DNA from: CALEMW01 sp035447065
GTDB taxonomy: Bacteria > Krumholzibacteriota > Krumholzibacteriia > LZORAL124-64-63
Reading direction: 5' to 3'
Assembly: GCA_035447065.1 (NCBI GenBank)
Contig: DAOTGJ010000005.1
Coordinates: 66,737 to 130,736, forward strand
Length of the DNA stretch: 64,000 nt
Shown: positions 59,327 to 64,000 of the stretch, piece after piece
How the letters are laid out: each line of letters starts with the position of its first letter
Numbering within the stretch: position 1 is the stretch's first letter
Program-made: the position numbers and the translations under genes
Notes under the pieces: generated by a model
The model's input: only the letters and a program-made list of their open reading frames with translations
The model's database searches: none
What the model was told of the DNA's origin: nothing

Positions 59327-60225
59327 GCCTCTCCCAGGGATGCCGACTCGGGCCAGCGACGGTGGAACCAGACCCATTCCTCCGGGTTCCGGCGCACCAG
59401 GTCCTCCAGGGCCGCGTTGCAGCGCGCCAGCAGCGCATCCTCCGCGGCCTCGCTCCGATCCGCGCCGGGGCGGATGGTCTCCCCGACGATCACCTCGTGT
59501 CCCTCGCCGCGCCGGGCGATGCCCAGCGGCAGCACCGGCGCTCCCGTGCGCAGGGCCAGGCCGGCGAAGCCGGTGGCCGTGGGCGCCGGCCGGCCGAAGA
59601 ACGGCACGGGCCGGCTGGGCACCCGGGTGGCCTGGTCCATGAGCACCGCCGCCACGCCCCCCGTGCGCAGGGCCCGCAGCAGGGGCCGCAGGTCTCCGGC
59701 GCGCGGGACCGGCGTCAGGCCCAGGGCCCGACGGCGGTCGTTCACCAGGCGGTCCACCGGCGGATTGCGGATCTCCCCCACCACCACCGTGAGGCCGCCC
59801 TGGGTCCGGGCCAGCCAGCCGCCGAGCAGTTCCCAGCACCCCAGGTGGCCCGTGAGGACCAGCACCCCGCGCCCCTCGGCGCGCAGGGCCGCCAACCGGG
59901 CCAGGGCCTCCTGCCCCTCCACGCCACCCCGCGGATCCTCCAGGCGGCGGTCCACGGTCAGCGCATCGAAGAGGTTCTCCCCCAGCAGGTCCGTGGCGCG
60001 CCGCAGTCGGCGGACCCGGGCCGCGTCGGAGTCGTGGGGCAGGGCCAGGGCCAGGTTGGCCACCGCCTGCCGACGCTCCGCGGGCCGGATCGCCAGGGCC
60101 AGCCGGGCCAACGCACGCCCGGCCGCACGACCCGTGGACCGGGGCAGCGCGCGGGCCGCGCCCAGCACCAGCCGCGTCAGGCCGAAGTAGTAGCGGCGGC
60201 GGAGCCGACGGTAGGCCGACGGCAT
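59323..60225 (-). CDS. Lipid A biosynthesis acyltransferase (LpxL/LpxM family)
   Basis: 300 aa. The HX4E catalytic motif is TGHLGCWELLGG (His127, Glu132). N-terminal basic region and helix, then VLMDQATRVPSRPVPFFGRPAPTATGFAGLALRTGAPVLPL, the acceptor-pocket region of the family. It adds secondary acyl chains to KDO-lipid A. ATG at 60225 has GGGAGGGG 5 nt upstream and is preferred over an in-frame ATG 15 nt earlier. First gene of the operon ending in ptsI; the LPS context supports the call. Confidence 0.9.
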   Translation of the reverse strand: MPSAYRRLRRRYYFGLTRLVLGAARALPRSTGRAAGRALARLALAIRPAERRQAVANLALALPHDSDAARVRRLRRATDLLGENLFDALTVDRRLEDPRGGVEGQEALARLAALRAEGRGVLVLTGHLGCWELLGGWLARTQGGLTVVVGEIRNPPVDRLVNDRRRALGLTPVPRAGDLRPLLRALRTGGVAAVLMDQATRVPSRPVPFFGRPAPTATGFAGLALRTGAPVLPLGIARRGEGHEVIVGETIRPGADRSEAAEDALLARCNAALEDLVRRNPEEWVWFHRRWPESASLGEA

Positions 60226-60288
60226 CGGTTCCCCTCCCATGCGCCTCGCCCCAGGAGCGTGCGCCGCTGCGAGGGCGGCGTCAAGCAT

Positions 60289-60317
60289 AACGTATGCCAA
60301 ACCGCAACTAGCCTCAA
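60289..60317 (-). promoter_or_regulatory. Promoter of the LPS/sigma-54/PTS operon
   Basis: Minus-strand TTGAGG (60317-60312), 17-nt spacer, TACGTT (60294-60289). A CGCCGC/GCGGCG hairpin (60280-60262) begins about 2 nt after the predicted start. The rest of the 143-bp gap to kdsD shows no clear terminator. Confidence 0.6.
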
Positions 60318-60368
60318 GCCAGGGAGTTGCGTGATCCGCGGAACGGGCCGGGAGCGGCCGGATTCGGG

Positions 60369-61367
60369 TCAGAGGATGCCCGCGCGCAGGATGTCGTGGA
60401 GGTGCAGGAGCCCTGCGGGACGGCCGTCGTCGTCCACCACGATGAGCACCGTGATGGGCCCCGCCTCGCGCTGCTCCATGCGGCGCAGGGCGGCGGTGAC
60501 CAGGGCGTCGGCGGCGATGGTCTCCGGGGCCGGCGTCATGACTTCGCGCATGGTGCGGTCCAGGGGGGCGTCGTGGGCCAGGAGGATCCGCTTCACGTCG
60601 CCGTCCACGCAGATGCCGGCCAGGCGGCCGTCGTCGTCCACCACGCAGGTGGCGCCCAGGCGCTTGCCCATGATCTCCGGCAGGGCTTCGCGCAGGGTGG
60701 CGTCCTGCCCCACCACAGGCAGCTCGTCGCCGACGTGCATGAGCTCGCCCACGGTGGTCAGCAGGTGGCGGCCCAGCACGCCGCCGGGGTGGAAGGCGGC
60801 GAAGTCGGAATGATCGAAGCCGCGCAGGCTGATCAGGGCGACGGCCACGGCGTCGCCCAGGACCATGGCGGCGGCGGTGCTGGTCGTCGGCGTCAAGTCC
60901 AGGGGACATGCCTCGCGGGAGACGTCGCTGGGCAGGACCAGGTCGCTGACGCGGGCCAGCTCCGAGTCGGGATCCCCGGTGAGCGCGATCATGGTCATGC
61001 CGAAGTGGCGGGCCAGGCCCGCGAGCTGGGTCACCTCGGGGTTGTTGCCGCTGCGCGAGATGGCCAGCAGCACGTCGCCGGAGCCCACGATGCCCATGTC
61101 GCCGTGGATGGCCTCCACCGGGTGGATGAAGTGGCTGGGCGTGCCGGTGGAGGTGAGCGTGGCCGCCAGCTTGCGCGCCACGATGCCCGATTTGCCCAGG
61201 CCGGTCACGATGACGCGGCCGCGGCAGTCCAGGATGGCTTGCACCACGCGCACGAAGCGGTCGTCCAGGCGTCGGCCCAGGGCGGCCAGCTCGCCGCTGA
61301 TCTGGGCGACGGCGGCCTGGCCCAGGGCCAGGATGCGTTCGGGGCTGCGGTCGGCGGCGGGGGTCAT
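60369..61367 (-). CDS. kdsD: Arabinose-5-phosphate isomerase (KpsF/GutQ type)
   Basis: 332 aa; converts ribulose-5-P to arabinose-5-P, the first committed step to KDO. An N-terminal SIS domain (VIVTGLGKSGIVARKLAATLTSTGTPSHFIHP, then GDVLLAISRSGNN) is followed by two CBS domains (about 205-265 and 275-330). HGD in AIHGDMG is the conserved active-site His. Its start overlaps the kdsC stop (ATGA). Confidence 0.95.
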   Translation of the reverse strand: MTPAADRSPERILALGQAAVAQISGELAALGRRLDDRFVRVVQAILDCRGRVIVTGLGKSGIVARKLAATLTSTGTPSHFIHPVEAIHGDMGIVGSGDVLLAISRSGNNPEVTQLAGLARHFGMTMIALTGDPDSELARVSDLVLPSDVSREACPLDLTPTTSTAAAMVLGDAVAVALISLRGFDHSDFAAFHPGGVLGRHLLTTVGELMHVGDELPVVGQDATLREALPEIMGKRLGATCVVDDDGRLAGICVDGDVKRILLAHDAPLDRTMREVMTPAPETIAADALVTAALRRMEQREAGPITVLIVVDDDGRPAGLLHLHDILRAGIL

Positions 61368-61993
61368 GCGGGCTCCTCCTCCCCGGCGGTGCGGGGCAGC
61401 CAGGCGCGTTCGCCCACCTTGGCCAGGGCGGCGGCGAAACGTCCCTGCGCCTTGAGCACCAGCTCCGCCGCCTCGCGGGCGGCGCCGGCGCCGCCGGACG
61501 CGGTGGTGGCCCAGAGGCAGCGGCCGCGCACGTCGGCCGGCGCGGCCGGCACGCAGCAGGGCACGCCGGCCAGGTCCAGGGCCGGGATGTCGATGAGGTC
61601 GTCGCCCAGGTAGAGCACCTCGTCCGGCGCCACGTCCAGCTCGCGGCAGATCTCCAGCAGGGCGGCCTGCTTGTCGAAGCGGCCCAGCTTGAGCACGTCG
61701 AAGCGCAGCTCGGTGCAGCGGCGGGCCGCGGCCTCGCTGCGGCGGCCCGTGAGCAGGGCCAGGCGCAGGCCGCCGGCGCGGGCCAGCACCATGCCCAGGC
61801 CGTCGTGGGCGTGGAAGGCCTTGAAGGCCTCGCCGTCGGGACCGTAGTGCATGAGGCCGTCGGTCAGCACGCCGTCGCAGTCGAAGACCAGGGCTCGCAC
61901 GCGGCGCAGGCGCGCCACGAGGTCGGCGTCCAGGCCCCGCAGGGCCTCCGCCGTGTAGGCGGCCTCGTCGCGCGGGGGCCAGGGACGGTTCAT
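61364..61993 (-). CDS. kdsC: 3-deoxy-D-manno-octulosonate 8-phosphate phosphatase
   Basis: 209 aa HAD phosphatase releasing KDO from KDO-8-P. Motif I FDCDGVLTDG, substrate loop FHAHDGLGMVLARAGG, motif II LLTGRRSEAAARR, motif III Lys and motif IV YLGDDLIDIPAL. Overlaps of 4 nt with both kdsA and kdsD. The first 25 residues extend past the usual KdsC start. Confidence 0.95.
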   Translation of the reverse strand: MNRPWPPRDEAAYTAEALRGLDADLVARLRRVRALVFDCDGVLTDGLMHYGPDGEAFKAFHAHDGLGMVLARAGGLRLALLTGRRSEAAARRCTELRFDVLKLGRFDKQAALLEICRELDVAPDEVLYLGDDLIDIPALDLAGVPCCVPAAPADVRGRCLWATTASGGAGAAREAAELVLKAQGRFAAALAKVGERAWLPRTAGEEEPA

Positions 61994-62817
61994 GACATGG
62001 TCTCCAGGTAGAGCTCGCGCCAGCGCTTGGCCTGGAGGGCCAGGCCCTCGAAGCGCTCCAGCGGGAGCTGGCTGCCGGCGTCGCTCCAGGCGCGGGCGGG
62101 CTCGGGATGGGTCTCCAGGAAGAGGGCGTCGCAGCCGGCGGCCAGGCCGCAGCGCATGAGCAGGGGGATGAGCTCGGGCCTGCCCCCGGTCACGCCGCTG
62201 CCGCTGCCGGGCGACTGCACGGCGTGGGTGGCGTCGAAGACCACGGGCACGTCGAAGGAGTGCATCACGTGGTGGGCGCGGAAGTCCACCACCAGGTCGC
62301 CGTAGCCGAAGCTGCTGCCGCGCTCGGTGGCCAGGGCCCGCGTGCAGCCGGCGTCGCGCAGCTTGCCCAGCACGTGCTTCATGTCCACGGGCGAGAGGAA
62401 CTGCCCCTTCTTCACGTTGACCGCCGCGTCCGTGGCGCCGGCCGCCTCCAGCAGGCTGGTCTGGCGGCAGAGGAAGGCGGGGATCTGCAGCACGTCCACC
62501 ACCTGGGCGGCGGGGGCGCAGTCCTCGGGCAGGTGCACGTCCGTCAGCAGGGGCAGGCCGGTGGCCTGGCCGATGCGCGCCAGCAGGCTCAGGCCCTCAT
62601 CGCGGCCGGGGCCGCGCGGGCTCGTCGCGCTGGTGCGGTTGTCCTTGCGGAAGCTGGACTTGAAGCACAGGGGCAGGTCCAGGCGGCGGGCCACGTCGGC
62701 CAGGTGCTCCGCCACGCGGAGCATCTCGTCCGGGTCCTCCAGCACGCAGGGTCCGGCGATGAGGTACAGGGGCCGGCCCGGCCCCACCTCCGCGCCGCGG
62801 ATGTCCACGCAGCTCAT
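61990..62817 (-). CDS. kdsA: 3-deoxy-8-phosphooctulonate synthase (KDO-8-P synthase)
   Basis: 275 aa; condenses PEP and arabinose-5-P. LYLIAGPCVLED, FKSSFRKDNRTS, LPLLTDVHLPED, VDVLQIPAFLCRQTSLL, AAVNVKKGQFLSP and FDATHAVQSPG are diagnostic. The Cys in AGPCVLED and Asp/His residues fit the family's metal site, but metal dependence is not settled from sequence alone. It starts 13 nt after pyrG. Confidence 0.97.
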   Translation of the reverse strand: MSCVDIRGAEVGPGRPLYLIAGPCVLEDPDEMLRVAEHLADVARRLDLPLCFKSSFRKDNRTSATSPRGPGRDEGLSLLARIGQATGLPLLTDVHLPEDCAPAAQVVDVLQIPAFLCRQTSLLEAAGATDAAVNVKKGQFLSPVDMKHVLGKLRDAGCTRALATERGSSFGYGDLVVDFRAHHVMHSFDVPVVFDATHAVQSPGSGSGVTGGRPELIPLLMRCGLAAGCDALFLETHPEPARAWSDAGSQLPLERFEGLALQAKRWRELYLETMS

Positions 62818-62830
62818 GACGGCTCCTCGG

Positions 62831-64000
62831 TCAGGCTTCGGCCGCGGCGCCCGTCCTCTCCTCGTGCTCCATGGCGGCGGCCACGAAGTGATCGAAGAGC
62901 GGATGCGCGCGGTTGGGCCGGGACTTCAGCTCCGGGTGGAACTGGCAGCCCAGGAAGAAGGGATGGTCCGGCAGCTCGATCATCTCCACGAGCTGGCCGT
63001 CGGGCGAGAGCCCGGAGAAGATCACGCCCGCGTCGGCGAAGCGGCCGCGGTACTCGTTGTTCACCTCGTAGCGGTGGCGGTGGCGTTCGCTGATCTCCTC
63101 GGCCCCGTAGCAGCGGGCCGCCAGGGTGCCCGGCATGAGCCTGCACGGGTAGGCGCCCAGGCGCATGGTGCCGCCCATCTGATCGATGTCGCGCTGCTCG
63201 CGCATGAGGTCGATGACCGCGTGCTCGCAGGCGGGATCGAACTCGCTGCTGTTGGCCATGGGCAGGCCCACCACGTCGCGGCCGATCTCGATCATGGCCA
63301 CCTGCATCCCCAGGCAGATGCCGAAGTACGGGATGCGCCGCTCGCGCGCCCAGCGCACGGCGTTGATCTTGCCCTGGATGCCGCGGTCGCCGAAGCCGCC
63401 GGGCACCAGCACGCCGTGGCAGCCCGCGAAGGCTTCCGCCAGACGCTTGTCCCCCACGTCGCGGCCTTCCAGCGTTTCCGCGTCCACCCAGGCCAGGTCC
63501 ACGCGGCAGCGGTTGGAGATGCCGGCGTGCACGAAGGACTCGGTGATGGACTTGTAGGCGTCCTTCAGCTCCACGTACTTGCCCACGATGGCGATGCGGA
63601 CGGTGTCCGGCGGGTTCAGCACGATCTGCACCATGCGCTCCCAGGCGGTCAGGTCCGCCGCCGGCACGTCCAGGCGCAGGTGGCGGCAGACCTCGTCGTC
63701 CAGGCCCTGCTGGTGGAAGGTGAGCGGCACCTGGTAGATGGACTCCGCGTCCGGCGCATTGATCACGCGCGCCTTGGGCACGTTGCAGAAGAGGGCGATC
63801 TTGCCGCGGGCCTCGTCGGACAGGGAGACCTCGGCGCGGCAGATGAGGATGTCGGCCTGGATGCCGATGCTGCGCAGCTCGCGCACCGAGTGCTGGGTGG
63901 GCTTGGTCTTCAGCTCGCCCGCCGCCTTGAGGTACGGCACCAGCGTCATGTGGATGTAGAGGACGTTCTCTTCGCCCGCCTCGCGCCGCATCTGGCGGAT
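62831..64000 (-). CDS. pyrG: CTP synthase, N-terminus cut by window edge
   Basis: About 389 C-terminal residues are visible; the 5' end lies past the right edge. Amination of UTP to CTP, also supplying CTP for CMP-KDO. Visible are the end of the synthetase domain (HMTLVPYLKAAGELKTKPTQHSVRELRSIGIQAD) and the glutamine amidotransferase domain, with GVLVPGGFGDRG, Cys nucleophile in YFGICLGMQ and the FHPE dyad (QFHPELKSRPNRAHPLF). First gene seen of the pyrG-kdsA-kdsC-kdsD run. Confidence 0.95.
   Translation of the reverse strand: MRQMRREAGEENVLYIHMTLVPYLKAAGELKTKPTQHSVRELRSIGIQADILICRAEVSLSDEARGKIALFCNVPKARVINAPDAESIYQVPLTFHQQGLDDEVCRHLRLDVPAADLTAWERMVQIVLNPPDTVRIAIVGKYVELKDAYKSITESFVHAGISNRCRVDLAWVDAETLEGRDVGDKRLAEAFAGCHGVLVPGGFGDRGIQGKINAVRWARERRIPYFGICLGMQVAMIEIGRDVVGLPMANSSEFDPACEHAVIDLMREQRDIDQMGGTMRLGAYPCRLMPGTLAARCYGAEEISERHRHRYEVNNEYRGRFADAGVIFSGLSPDGQLVEMIELPDHPFFLGCQFHPELKSRPNRAHPLFDHFVAAAMEHEERTGAAAEA

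Overview
The window is about 64 kb of very GC-rich (roughly 70%), densely coded bacterial chromosome. Nearly all genes lie on the minus strand, in long operons with 4-nt stop/start overlaps. I see no tRNA, rRNA, CRISPR array, insertion sequence or phage gene, and no gap longer than 300 bases. The organism is a diderm with KDO-containing LPS (kdsA/C/D, lptB/C/F/G, an LpxL-type acyltransferase). It also carries a SusC-like TonB receptor, sigma-54 and SprA, the giant outer-membrane translocon of the type IX secretion system. SprA plus high GC points to the FCB superphylum outside classical Bacteroidota (for example Krumholzibacteriota-, Eisenbacteria- or Gemmatimonadota-like lineages). That placement is inference, not proof.

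Layout. 1-2261: 3'-truncated TonB receptor with a near-consensus promoter. 2493-5844: peptide-type ABC importer (two permeases, one fused double ATPase) without a binding protein. 6126-9412: undescribed lipoprotein plus outer-membrane barrel. 9409-14562: complete glycine cleavage operon gcvT-gcvH-gcvPA-gcvPB ending in a LipM-type octanoyltransferase. 14699-18238: secreted cyclophilin and uvrA. 18369-19541: cysteine-desulfurase-family enzyme. 19615-20271: OmpA-like lipoprotein. 20457-26506: rpsO-pnp-M16 peptidase-trkH-trkA. 26759-37278: rimP-nusA-ylxQ-infB-(rbfA::nrnA fusion)-truB-ribF-rmlA-rmlC. 37476-45097: sprA and an M28/glutaminyl-cyclase-like enzyme, divergent from lptF-lptG (45269-47751). 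47873-49033: PKD/lamin-tail lipoprotein. 49168-50325: metK. 50446-60225: one long operon lpxL-lptC-lptB-rpoN-hpf-hprK-PTS IIA-IIB-IIC-IID-HPr-EI. 60369-64000: kdsD-kdsC-kdsA-pyrG (pyrG cut by the window end).

The genes serve envelope biogenesis (LPS synthesis and export, T9SS, outer-membrane proteins), translation and RNA metabolism (nusA operon, rpsO-pnp), one-carbon/SAM metabolism (gcv, metK) and PTS signalling tied to LPS export and sigma-54. Most intergenic regions hold a TTGNNN-N17-TANNNT-like promoter, and several predicted transcripts begin with a stable hairpin right at the start site.

The most interesting leads are: (i) an attenuator-like leader before rimP-nusA with a textbook intrinsic terminator and a competing helix; (ii) a single-frame RbfA-NrnA fusion; (iii) N-terminal glutamine after signal-peptidase cleavage in three of five exported proteins, together with a glutaminyl-cyclase-like enzyme beside sprA (a possible 'Q-rule' system); (iv) mutually exclusive hairpins between rpsO and pnp and between infB and rbfA; (v) an LPS-export/sigma-54/HprK/complete-PTS operon lacking lptA and rapZ.
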